Assembly (NCBI GenBank): GCA_951799445.1
Contig: OX637287.1
Coordinates: forward strand, 36,051,724-36,115,723
Source of the DNA: Pseudisothecium myosuroides
Taxonomy: Eukaryota > Streptophyta > Bryopsida > Hypnales > Lembophyllaceae
Direction of reading: 5' to 3'
Length of the DNA: 64,000 bases
Shown here: piece by piece, positions 1-9,011 of the stretch
How the letters are laid out: every line of letters begins with the position of its first letter
Numbering within the stretch: position 1 is the stretch's first letter
Notes under the pieces: generated by a model
Databases searched by the model: none
Told to the model about the DNA's origin: nothing
What the model saw: only the letters and a program-made list of their open reading frames with translations
Translations under genes and position numbers: made by a program

Positions 1-1
1 C

Positions 2-433
2 GGATGTTGTGACAATTTGACAGAATCCAACGTGAAAATTCAGTCAAATATTACAAAGGAATCCAACGTAACAAAGGACTCCATCTTGAAAAGGTTTAGG
101 AACTTTGACTGGTTGGTCCAGATCACAGCTGAAGTAGTTATAGCTGTAATTTTAGCGCTACTTTTTAAAATGTGGTCCACTGTTAAGCAGTACATCAAGC
201 GCTGCCACGACCCTGCTCAAGATAGAGCCAACGTCAGAGAAGCAGTGAGAGTGACACTTGCAGCGGAGACCCTTGCAGCTGAGACACGTGCAGCGAAGAC
301 CCTTGCAGCGGAGAGACGTGCAGTAGAGACACGTGCAGCAGAGACGGCCGCCAATGACGAAGCTCCAACGAAGACGGAGGCAGCCAAAGTCGACGTAGTA
401 GCAGTTGGAGGCGTAATGGTAAACAAAGCGTAG
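2..433 (+). CDS. Ala-rich membrane-anchored hypothetical protein, 5' end outside window
   Basis: The frame is open from the first complete codon, so the 5' part lies outside the window; no in-frame ATG start is obvious. About 143 residues are visible. An Asn/Ser/Lys-rich stretch with repeated ESNV/TKES-like words is followed by one hydrophobic segment (WLVQITAEVVIAVILALLF, roughly residues 37-56), then a basic patch (KQYIKRCHD) and a low-complexity region built from five-residue units of the type AAETR/LAAET. The end is Val/Ala-rich and stops at TAG. I do not recognise a family. The layout fits a single-pass membrane anchor with a charged, possibly helical, repeat tail. The repeat could also be an expanded low-complexity tract in a non-functional ORF. 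Confidence 0.35.
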   Translation, partial: GCCDNLTESNVKIQSNITKESNVTKDSILKRFRNFDWLVQITAEVVIAVILALLFKMWSTVKQYIKRCHDPAQDRANVREAVRVTLAAETLAAETRAAKTLAAERRAVETRAAETAANDEAPTKTEAAKVDVVAVGGVMVNKA

Positions 434-521
434 AGGACAATGTACATTCCCAGTAGTTTCCTTTAGGACTTGAAAAACATTGAAACCCTGAACATTTGTA
501 GCTGAGTCGTATAAACAACAT

Positions 522-1214
522 TTAATTCATAATGGAGTCCCTTGTGAATCGAATTGCATTGCAAAATAACGTCCAAAACGTAGGCTGTACGTCATGCGTA
601 GCGAGATTAGGTCGTTCCCAAGCAAAATTCGACGCTTTTGTGACGTGAACAAAATCCACAATAGACCAAACGTACTCATCCGTCACTACAGACACAGAAT
701 CCTGGATAAGCTTAGCTACATGACCCAGAGGCATGTCCAACATGTCTGCCACCGAGCAGTCTGCTGGCCTGTAGAAGATACAGTTGCCAAAGAAGATACA
801 GTTGCCAAAGAAGATACAGTTGCCTGTAGAAGACACAGGAAAATCTTTCAATCTTTTTCTTGCGCCGACAACTGTGTAAATTCTAGTAGTTGCATCCCTG
901 TCCAAACCTCTGGCTTTGGTGACAAGCCTCCAGAGATGAACCGAAATGAGCACGCCTGATGCAAATGATGTGCCCGATGTGCTTGCTTCTTTCTTCAGTT
1001 GCTGAATTGCTTCTGCTGAGATGTGAACTCCACCTTCTTTGGAAGGAGCTCTACGGTGGCCTCTTTGTTCCACCTTACTTCCGACGGTAGTAAGGCCCGT
1101 TTCATACATGGACGTCCAGTACTTGTGGACGAAAACCCTTGTCCACTTGATTGTCCGGAGGGAAGTTGCCATGTCAACAATGGTTTTGTCCGTCCGGTGA
1201 GTGGTTTCACACAT
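522..1214 (-). pseudogene. BAHD acyltransferase C-terminal-half fragment
   Basis: From about 1034 downward the frame reads like the middle of the second half of a plant BAHD acyltransferase (HCT/spermidine acyltransferase type): VHISAEAIQQLKKEAS, then SVHLWRLVTKARGL (family: AHLWR.. TKARGL), TTRIYTVVGARKRL, a GNCIF segment, and VTDEYVWSIVDFVHVTKAS. BAHD enzymes transfer acyl groups from acyl-CoA to alcohols or amines in the cytosol. Both hallmark motifs are absent: the HxxxD catalytic segment should lie upstream, where an unrelated repeat (1092-1215) begins instead, and the frame ends before the structural DFGWG motif. An 18-bp tandem repeat triples the GNCIFF segment. It lies on the same strand as the BAHD first exon at 8418-8861, so the two may be remains of one gene broken by transposon insertion, or two independent fragments. 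Confidence 0.7.
774..827. repeat. 18-bp tandem repeat, 3 copies
   Basis: The unit AGAAGATACAGTTGCCAA-like is repeated three times head to tail. On the minus strand it lies in frame inside the BAHD fragment and triplicates the residues GNCIFF, so it is an in-frame expansion of formerly coding sequence. Confidence 0.9.
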
Positions 1215-1215
1215 G
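1092..1215 (-). repeat. Dispersed repeat, copy 1 (inverted relative to 7165-7290)
   Basis: Read on the minus strand, this block shares the words CATGTGTGAAACC, GTCCACAAG and TGGACGTCCATGT with the plus strand at 7165-7290, with divergent sequence between them. The two copies face each other across the PIF/Harbinger genes. The block interrupts the BAHD fragment at its 5' side. It may be a subterminal part of a larger element or an independent short interspersed repeat. Confidence 0.6.
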
Positions 1216-1302
1216 GAACCGTACGTCCATTGAAGAGTCCGGTTGAAATCATATTTTATTTCTAAATAACATTAACTTTCACCTTACATGGTTTAACGCT
1301 AT

Positions 1303-1498
1303 CACTATAAGAAACCCTTGTTTTAGGTGACGGATTTTAGGTGACATCCAATTTGATGTCCCGTGTTTTTATGTCAACAATAATGTCCGCCGTAACATCA
1401 AAATGTTATGGCGGACGTTATGGTTGACATAAAAACACGGGACGTCACATTGGATGTCACTTAAAATCCGTCACCTAAAACATGGGTTTCTTATAGTA
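1303..1498. mobile_element. Palindromic CACTA-type MITE
   Basis: This is an almost perfect 196-bp foldback. It starts CACTATAAGAAACCC and ends with the complement (GGGTTTCTTATAGTA), with the arms matching almost to the centre. Plant CACTA (En/Spm) transposons begin CACTA.AAGAAA and make 3-bp target duplications; TAT is found on both sides here (1300-1302 and 1499-1501). It has no coding capacity, so it is a non-autonomous element. The last base of the right end is A where G is expected. Confidence 0.88.
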
Positions 1499-1501
1499 TA
1501 T

Positions 1502-2163
1502 GAAACAAAGCCCTTGTACTCCTTCGTGAAGAAGCTTTCTATTCATATTAAGAACTAAACCTCTCACATTGCAACAAAACACTTGCACTCCTTCATGCAT
1601 AAAAAATATTGAATTTGTAGGTTTTGTAAATTATAAAATTATAAAATCATCATTATGGTTTTTAGGTTGCATCAATGGAACATGGCGTAGTACTAAATAT
1701 TTATTTATAATATATAGATTTTATTTTAGAAGACCTATTTTTGGTTTATCAGTACAAAATTAGTTTACAAATATTTGGACAGTACTCGACAAATGATAAA
1801 TGTATTTTAAAAATACTTAGACAATACTTAGACAGTACTAAAAAGTTATTTTAAAATGTTGTAACAAAATTTTAAAAATACTCTTACTAATATGCTAAAA
1901 ATATTCTAAACATAATCTTGCAGTTTCCTAAAATTGGAATTACATAATTAAAAATCCAAAAACATTTATAAAAAAAGAAAAAGACTCTAAAAACTCATTT
2001 TCACTTACAGTTCTAGTTTCAGTGCTCTCTATTTTCCTTTTGGTAACTAGGTGTGCTGAAAACTTAAAATATAGAAGACGTTGCGGACCTACAAACATTG
2101 TTCTCTTCTATTTATATGATTTTTTTCCATTGTATATGTTGCTAGCACAGTTGTTTCTCTAAA
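1502..2163. other. AT-rich stretch without a recognised gene
   Basis: This is strongly AT-rich DNA between the CACTA MITE and the Harbinger transposase. It holds only short ORFs and probably includes the 5' flank of the Harbinger element. I could not find its terminal inverted repeat. Confidence 0.5.
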
Positions 2164-3347
2164 ATGGATCCTTCTCGTAGAAAACTAGCAGCAATGTTTA
2201 TTTTACAATTTGCATCTTTAATTGCTCTATTCTGTACCTCTTCTCCCAATGTTGAACTCAGTATCAATTTAAACCAAAACGCTTTGCTACTTATGCAATA
2301 TTTAATGCATAAACAGGGTAGAGGTGGATCTAGCCCAGGAAGAATTCAATCATACAACAGGAAACCGGGAACTCTGACTTCAGTTTAATGGCATCCTACA
2401 GTAATATTGTCTTCAAACAACGTTTTAGGATGACAAAGGAAACATTCAATTATGTCTGTCAGCAATTAGGGCCCACTATATTCAAAAAGGACTCAAAGTG
2501 GAGAAAGGCTGTTACAGTTGACACAAAAGTTGCTATTGCCATAACTAGGTTGGCATCTGGATCACCTCTATACATAGTTGCTGATACCTTCAGAGTTGGG
2601 ACGTCCACTGTACATAAAATTGTGTTAGAATTTTGCCACGCTCTAAAAAAACATTGTCAAGATGTCTTCATTCGATGGCCTTCACCATCACGTCTTCAAG
2701 ATATAAGTCAGCATTTTGAAGCCATCCACGGAATTCCTTGGATTGCCGGAGCAATAGATGGAAGTCATATTCCAATCATTGCTCCTGCAGAGCATGCACC
2801 TAATTATTACTGCAGAAAAGGCTTCCACTCAGTTTTACTACAAGGTGTCGTAGATCATCATTGCTGCTTTTGGGACTATGACGTAGGATGGTGTGGTAGT
2901 ATTCACGACTTCAATTTATTCAGTAAATCTCATATAGGAAAATACTGTATGAGAGGACAACTCAATCCGTATGTTCTACTTGGAGATGCTGCTTACCAAC
3001 CTCGACCATGGATGTTTACACCTTACATCGGCAATAAAGACGGATTTACACGACAGCAACAGCATTAGAATTTCATTCAATCCAGTTCTCGAATGTGTGT
3101 GGAGCGTGCATTTGGAATATTGAAGTTGCGATGGCGGATCCTCCTGAAACGAATGGATTGCGAACTGAAGAATGTCCCCATTCATGTAGAAGCATGTTTG
3201 ATCCTGCATAATTTGACTATTACGCATAACGACTCTTTCAATGCCACTTGGGTTAACGAGGCTCGAACTGAGTTAGTGACCCAAGCGTTAACATCTCAAG
3301 ACCCTGCTTATTTTAAGGGAGGTATCAATTACTTTGGTTTGCAATGA
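2164..3347 (+). pseudogene. PIF/Harbinger transposase (DDE nuclease), interrupted
   Basis: The main frame from 2388 reads as a Harbinger (DDE_Tnp_4) nuclease of about 320 residues. It contains FRMTKETFNYVCQQLGP near the start, the HTH-like VADTFRVGTSTVHKIV, first catalytic Asp in AGAIDGSHIPI, second Asp in GSIHDFNLF, ..LLGDAAYQ.., and the Glu in CVERAFGILKLRWRIL. An in-frame TAG at 3066-3068 lies just upstream of the Glu segment; the same frame continues to a TGA/TAA-type stop after YFGLQ. A 74-codon ORF at 2164-2388 (MDPSRRKLAAMF...) overlaps in another frame and could be the N-terminus after a frameshift or a small intron. Such transposases cut and paste DNA in the nucleus with the help of a Myb/SANT partner, which is encoded convergently at 4188-5109. 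One nonsense change separates this copy from a complete catalytic domain. Confidence 0.88.
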
Positions 3348-3350
3348 GGT

Positions 3351-4187
3351 TTTCTTTAAATTTATTCCAAATATTTTGAAGTTATTCCAAACAATACGGA
3401 ATTAATGTCAACCATTACATTTTAAAAAGTGGTGCAAATATATATATTTTTAAATCCTATCTTTTTTCTTTCTCATTAAACCTTTCATGAAAGTCATCCT
3501 CATTTTTGGAGAAACTTTATGAGGTTGTTGTCCTATATAGTGATTGGATTTGTTGTTAGTATAGTGAATGCTCTGGACCCATTGCCAAATTACGGACTCT
3601 TCCAATTCCGATCATTCAAAAACTAATCATAATTTCCTTTTTGTTTCTCACAACTTGGGACGTTTGTCATGTATTCATTAGTTCAAACCTTACATTATCT
3701 ATTCCAAAATTTAGAAATGCAAATCATATTGAAGTATGACTTTGAAACAATACTACACAACAGTACTTAACTTTGAAAAATTCCAGAAGGCGGAGTTCAA
3801 TTCAGAATTTGATGAAAGTACCACCTCTGGGTTCGTACCGCAGTCTACTTTCTGAAAATAAATTTTAATTTTGGAAACATACATAATTTCAGCAGGAGCA
3901 GGTCGAAAACGAAGGGCAGCACTCAGGGGTAAATCAAGCTTAGACATGAATTGACAACTGTCGCTTTTGATTTTCACCTGAAGCACAGCAGGCATGCACA
4001 ACAAATCTGAAAGCAGATGATGACAAAAGTTGACAGAGCAGGCTGTCAACTTGAAAAAGTACACAGTCACATGGACCATTCTCTTCAAGAGAATATGAAA
4101 CAAAATTTCACAGAAATAAAGACAATTTCAAAGACAGAGAGTAAGCTACAACTTCTTAACGAAGTCGTTCATTGTGGCAAGCATTCC
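3351..4187. other. Spacer between the convergent Harbinger genes
   Basis: AT-rich 3' flanks of the transposase and of the SANT/Myb gene meet here. Short ORFs at 3753-4217 show no recognisable family. The 3' UTRs and polyadenylation regions of both genes are expected here. Confidence 0.5.
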
Positions 4188-5109
4188 TTACAGAAGAAGA
4201 AGCTTTCCTGCTTCTGATTCTTTGACCGCATCTGCAAGACTCTTAGAGTGCTCAGCCATTTGTGCAATGGCCTCTTGTGTTGCTACTTTCTCACTTTTTT
4301 TTGGAGTGGGGTTCTGAGAAGAACTTGGGGTGGGTACAGGGTCCTTGGCACCAGGAACAGGAGTGAGGTGACTAACCTCCTGCACATTGTTAGGATCCTC
4401 ATCCTGAGCACTTGCATGAACATGCTTATAAACATTAGCACGGTCATGCATGTACCCGTCAATGGTAGAGTACCACTTACATTTGCTGGATCTGTCATTT
4501 CCAGATATGCCGTTGGCAGTATAGTCAGATTTGTAGTCGTCATAAATTTTCTTCCACTTCTTCCGACAAGCGTCACTGCTACGATCAAAGTCGGGGCAAG
4601 CTGCAACCTGATGAGTGTGCAAGACGCCCCAATTGTCCACACCTACAAAATAGCAAGCATTGTAAGAATTACTTTATGTTTTGGCATTAGAATCAATATG
4701 AAAACATTCTAATGATATAAACAACTTGAACACTTAAATAATAAAATAACCAAGAAGAAGTAGTAATTGAAGAAATGAAAGAGGAGGGGAGCAAACCTTG
4801 CTTCTTCATGCCACTGAATTTGTCGTGCATTGTCCCCCTCAAATGAATGAGGTTGATGATCCAGTGCTCCTTCCAGTTAGGTCCTCGCTTGGTCCCTTCT
4901 TCTTCATCATCGCTTTCTTCATTGTTAGTGGATTTGGCCTTTGAGGTAGATCCTGCTTTCTTCTTCGTTTTACCTTTTGGCTTTGTAACCTTCGCACGTT
5001 TTTTTGAAGGAGGTCGTGTCTCTTCTTCTTGTGGAGTATCTTGTTGAGGAGGCTCTGTCTCGGTAGGGTGAGATTCGACCTCGTCAGTATCATTCTCCCC
5101 GTAGAGCAT
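4188..5109 (-). CDS. SANT/Myb-like DNA-binding partner protein of PIF/Harbinger element
   Basis: Two exons can be joined: about 4796-5109, with donor after AAGCAAG, and 4188-4640, with acceptor TTTTGTAG. The splice keeps frame (..KQG|VDNWG..). The protein is about 255 residues. It has an acidic N-terminus, a Lys-rich basic tract (KPKGKTKKK, nuclear-localisation-like) and a SANT/trihelix-like region with NWKEHWI, ACRKKWKKIYDDYKSDYT and SSKCKWYSTIDGYM, then a Pro/Ser linker and a short helical tail. ATG at 5107-5109 was chosen because an in-frame TAG lies just upstream in unspliced DNA; a further 5' exon is not excluded. In plant Harbinger elements a Myb/SANT protein binds the element ends and brings in the transposase. 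Its frame is open although its partner is broken. It could also be a domesticated trihelix gene. Confidence 0.72.
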
Positions 5110-6837
5110 TCCCAGATATCCCTAAGATGGGGTGAATTGGCTGTCATAGTCCTCGTTACGCGCCTCAGAGGGGAATCTAGTATGCATGATGGAGACCTAG
5201 CACAAACAAGTGGGGGAAAGCTTTGTGTAAGAGTAAATTTATTGACAGGTACATCATAAGACAATAAGATTCCCCAATAACACGACCTTCTGTACTACAG
5301 TAAAGGACCCTTTCGAATATACTCTTTTTTTTAGAATTATTTGTGATTGACTTTATGATATAAAACGTCAACTGAATCCTCGAAGTAAATCGTTTTGAAA
5401 CCTGTCTAATAAGAAGCAAACTGAACTGAACAGTATTGTCCTCTGCAATGAAATTCCGTTTCATTTGTGCCAATAAAACAAACGAACTCAGCAGTATCCC
5501 TTCAAGCAGCCCTAGCATATTAATTTATTCACCAGTGAATGATGAGTCTACATGTAATTATTTTGTCAGAGCATGTACAGGATCTCTGTTTGAGAAGGTA
5601 AGTTACTACCGGATCTCGATTTGCGTAATTCACACAGCAGTCAAGGCTTGCAGAATTAATACAACAATCAGACAATAATGAGGAAGGAAACTGACAATAT
5701 TACTTGTTAACCCCTAAACGTCTGGATTCATCTCCAAAATTGACGATTTGAGAAAAAACATTATAAACTACAATTTGGAAGAATATTTTGAAATTGGTAT
5801 ACAAATGAAAGCTGTAGATTTTGATTTTTAAATTCTATCCGTACGGTTAGATCTACTAATGCTATCACCAATCTTTTTCTATAAATTTTGAAAAGAAAAT
5901 TTCAGATTTCTTCTAAATTCAATTACAAGTAAAATATTATCATTTTTTGAGTAAAACTTGTTGGAATGGATTTGAAATAAGGTTCTCTTCATTTGGTGAT
6001 TTTTTGAAATTTTTGTGACCTTTACATCTTTGACCTCATTTTTGCACATCTAGTTTTGAACTAAAGTCAATGCAAATTGACCACTTGACATACTTCCACA
6101 TTTGTAATTTTAGAAATGTATATATTCTAGTAACACCAAATCCAACCGATGGATAGGACAACAACTTGATAAAGTATCACCAAAAATTAGGATGACTTTC
6201 ATCCAAGCAGAAATGAGACAGAAACAAGGATCTGAATCTATTCATCGTCCAAAAAATGGACGTCGGAGCGCTCCAAGGTTAATTGACGTCGAAGCAGGAT
6301 ACAAGAAAAGACTACTGAGGACAACAGTGGCCCTTGCACGCTTCATTAGTTAGTTTTAGGGTTTATTTGAAACAAATGAAACGCAATTTCATTGACATGA
6401 TGATTGACAGACCCAGCAGCCACCCTGAACCTGTTGCGATGGAGACCTTGAAACCTAGACCAGACACCTAGCCTCCTGAGTTGCAAAGTATCATTTCAAT
6501 TTCGAATTACAAGAAAGAAGCAGATGCACCTGATAAATAAATTGATCTCTTTCAAGCCTTGCGATAGTGAAAATCAATTCCGGTCAGTACTCTCACTGTA
6601 GGATTGTTCCAGATTGTAATTGCAAAAATTTATGCAAGCATGTGAGTATATCTAAACCTAAAACCCTAAGTAGGTGAGAATCATAATTCATTCTAAAATT
6701 AAGGCATCTTGCAATGACGGCAGTTGTTAAGTCACGTCTATAGTTTTTAATTGATATTTTTACATCATCTTCTACAACTATGTCTTCTGCTAAATTAAAT
6801 TAGCAGAAGACCGTCTATCAATGCAAGCAAGTATTAT
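5110..6837. other. Intergenic DNA with one TTAA-CCCCTAAA terminus
   Basis: There is no recognised gene. At 5707 the sequence reads TTAACCCCTAAACG, the terminal motif of the TTAA-flanked element family seen complete at 17.9, 22.8 and 61.4 kb. No convincing matching right end was found, so this is a solo or decayed end. The rest is AT-rich unique-looking sequence. Confidence 0.45.
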
Positions 6838-7066
6838 TTGAACGCACATATTTCAAGGCGTAGAAGGAAATTTAAAAAAAAAAATTCATCAAGCAATGTA
6901 GAAGGCCGTGTACAAGTGCTAAACCAAATTATGAAGCAAAAAAAAATCATGAAGCTGCACCTGTTCAACCGTTCACAGCGCCGTCTTGAAGAAACTACAC
7001 GCTCGAAGAGACAACGTGCAGTGAAAAATGCAAAGGATCGAGGAGACGTAGAGGTTTTTGTCCTCT

Positions 7067-7110
7067 GGACAAGTTTGGGATCACCTCCCGACGTGATCCC
7101 AAACTTGTCC
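7067..7110. repeat. Perfect 18-bp hairpin
   Basis: Two perfect 18-bp arms (GGACAAGTTTGGGATCAC and its complement) surround an 8-base loop. It lies in a GC-richer island just before the second copy of the dispersed repeat. No tract or context suggests a small-RNA precursor beyond the fold itself. Confidence 0.9.
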
Positions 7111-7164
7111 GCTACAAGTCCCACTTCCTCGATAAATTTGGCGGGAGTCGTGGATGACGTGGAG

Positions 7165-7290
7165 TTTCACCCAAGCGGCCGTCCCTCATGTGTGAAACCC
7201 CAAGCGGACGAAACTTTAGAATGGACCAATCCCCTTGCTTACACTTTTGTCCACAAGCAGTGGACGTCCATGTGGACTCTTGCTCCTGAG
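7165..7290 (+). repeat. Dispersed repeat, copy 2
   Basis: This is the counterpart of 1092-1215 in opposite orientation. It shares CATGTGTGAAACC, GTCCACAAG and TGGACGTCCATGT in the same order with similar spacing. It lies inside a 179-codon plus-strand ORF (6838-7377) that has no recognisable domain and is probably fortuitous. Confidence 0.6.
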
Positions 7291-7869
7291 GATGCGAGGA
7301 CAACACTCTGGATCCTGGAATGGAATCACTTGGTTGTGGCGGCACTCGAGGTGACAGCAAATGACGTCTGCGTTTGAAAAACAAAACATTAGAGATTCAT
7401 AGTAATGATTCTAGAAAAGTCACACATGACTCTGGCAAAGCTAACGATGGAAATGCAATGACAGTCAACAGGATCCTAGACAAGAGGAAATTTGAATTGC
7501 AAAACCTCACCGATGATCAGGGCGGCTAGTGATGGGTAGCCCTAGTGCCAGTTCAGATCATGCCTTCAAAAAACTCATCCCAGAGACGCCATCAACCACT
7601 TGATGATGCCAATTCACCGCCAATGCTATCAACTTACACTTGAAAGATGTAACCTAGCAAAGCAAACCCTCACACTTTGAGTGCCCCAACTCACCGATTA
7701 CCATTTTTCAGAAGGTATCTAGGGCTACGAACAGAAACACACCATGTTGGTCTTCACACTTGGTAACAGAAATCCCCACACATCTACTATCACAACAAAC
7801 TGGAAAGAGAACTCCAGTTCCATTTCAATCCGCAACAACCACATGAACCAGAAATGATTAGCTTCAAAA

Positions 7870-8165
7870 CTACACCTAATTGTAGTGAATGAGGGCTTTC
7901 GGGGGAATTCGACAGGTGAGTTCACCTGGAAGAATCACCATCCAAAATGCTACATCTAGATATAGCACCAAAATGGAAGCACATACTCACCAAGACTCAC
8001 ATGATTTCAAAAGCAGCGCATGAAAGCAAAGGCTGTTTAACAATTTCTTTAAAGCAGCTCATGATTCAATTCTACTCAATTCGATTCAATTAACCCATTA
8101 AGGACTTTAAGAACTAAAAGAGTTTCTTTCCCCCGAAAGCCCTCATTCACTACAATTAGGTGTAG
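7870..8165. mobile_element. Foldback/MITE with 38-bp perfect inverted repeats
   Basis: The segments 7870-7907 and 8128-8165 are perfect reverse complements (ends CTACACCTAATTGTAGTG), separated by about 220 bp of non-coding sequence. Total length is 296 bp. Perfect arms suggest a recent insertion or a conserved structure. It lies between the BAHD first exon and the rest of the BAHD remains, that is, in the former intron if the two are one gene. The superfamily is not assigned. Confidence 0.85.
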
Positions 8166-8213
8166 ATCTCTATCTCAGCAGGCAGCAACCAGACATTTCC
8201 AGCTCCAAACCTA

Positions 8214-8370
8214 CACCTGAATGACCTAAATTAGGACTCCCAGACATTCTCCGCTACAAATCAACACCTGAAGAATCTTATTTCACTTGTGTCCGATCAA
8301 CACCCGATAGACCTAAATCAGTACTCCCAGACGTTCTCCACTTCAAATTACCATCTGATTCGCAAGCGAC
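8214..8370. repeat. Two-copy imperfect tandem duplication
   Basis: Two related blocks share CCTAAAT, CTCCCAGAC and TTCTCC in order, with the second starting roughly 100 bp after the first. They lie directly downstream of the BAHD first exon donor site. There is no coding function. Confidence 0.55.
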
Positions 8371-8417
8371 GTAGGAATGCCAAATTAGGGCAACCTAGGA
8401 GGAAATGCATTGCCCAC

Positions 8418-8861
8418 CTGAATGACCAGCGGCGGAATCCCCGCATGCTCGTTTAACGAAAAGAGTCCATCCCCACTCAACCCCGCCGCTTCCATTCCCG
8501 ACAAGCCCACACACCCCTCCCCTCCGACCTCTTCCAGCGTCTCCTCCACCACGGCCTCCGTGAAGAAACATCCCGAGTCATCGCAGCGGACCTCCAGATC
8601 TCCATTCTTCGACCCCTCCTTCTTCTTCTCCACCAAGCGCCCTGCGAACGGGTAGTACACCACGAGGGCCTCCCGGAGAGACTCCTTGAGGCTGGCCACC
8701 AGAATCTGGAAGTCGGTGTCCGGAGGGCGGTAGAGGAGGAGCACGGGCGTGAAGATGGTGAGCTCCACGCAGTCGAGGGGGGTAAGCGGGAGGTGCCGAA
8801 GCTCCGGAGGAGTCGGTGTGGAGGGGGAGAGACGGAATGTGGTGGATCCGGAGGAGCCCAT
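8418..8861 (-). pseudogene. BAHD acyltransferase first exon (gene incomplete)
   Basis: An ATG at 8859-8861 opens 148 codons ending ..IPPLVIQ at a GTGGGC donor. This is a phase-0 position where BAHD genes commonly carry an intron. The residues match the N-terminal half of the family: LSPSTPTPPELRHLPLTPLDC, then TPVLLLYRPP, LKESLREALVVYYPFAGRLV and the acidic ..LEVRCDDSGCFFTEA. The family is cytosolic and uses acyl-CoA donors. No second exon with HxxxD and DFGWG is found downstream in the next 7 kb. The only BAHD-like sequence is the truncated piece at 522-1034. The gene therefore looks broken, although this exon itself has no lesion. It diverges from the esterase at 9012 across a short shared upstream region. 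Confidence 0.8.
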
Positions 8862-8884
8862 CTTCACGATATGGTTTTTACGGC

Positions 8885-8899
8885 TTAGGGTTTAGGGTT
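8885..8899. promoter_or_regulatory. Double telo-box-like motif
   Basis: TTAGGGTTTAGGGTT (AACCCTAAACCCTAA on the other strand) lies in the short gap between two divergent genes. Telo-box motifs (AAACCCTA) are known in plant promoters. A role here is inference. Confidence 0.4.
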
Positions 8900-9002
8900 G
8901 AGCTTATAGTTGTGCAACGAGCCTCTTGCGGAGGTAAAGCCGGGGGTAAAACGGGGGGGCAAAACGGCCCTCGCAGGAGACTCGTTGCACAACTATAAGC
9001 TC
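8900..9002. repeat. Inverted repeat, 26-bp arms, G-rich loop
   Basis: The segments 8900-8925 and 8977-9002 are reverse complements with one mismatch. The 51-base loop has runs of G on the plus strand (GGGGG and GGGGGGG). It occupies nearly all of the space between the BAHD start (8861) and the esterase ATG (9012), so it may be a small foldback element inserted in a bidirectional promoter. Confidence 0.85.
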
Positions 9003-9011
9003 GACCATCCC

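Noticed and set aside
1023..1265. Plus-strand ORF opposite the BAHD fragment
   Set aside because: It is a shadow of the minus-strand BAHD frame and the repeat; there is no family resemblance.
2388..3347. Transposase as an intact gene through stop-codon readthrough
   Set aside because: A single TAG separates the Glu segment, and nothing in the flanking bases gives reason to assume readthrough. Called a pseudogene.
7067..7110. Hairpin as a bacterial-type terminator
   Set aside because: There is no T tract and the context is a eukaryotic nuclear genome.
6838..7377. 179-codon plus-strand ORF as a gene
   Set aside because: It runs through the perfect hairpin and the dispersed repeat, has no recognisable domain, and its composition changes along its length.
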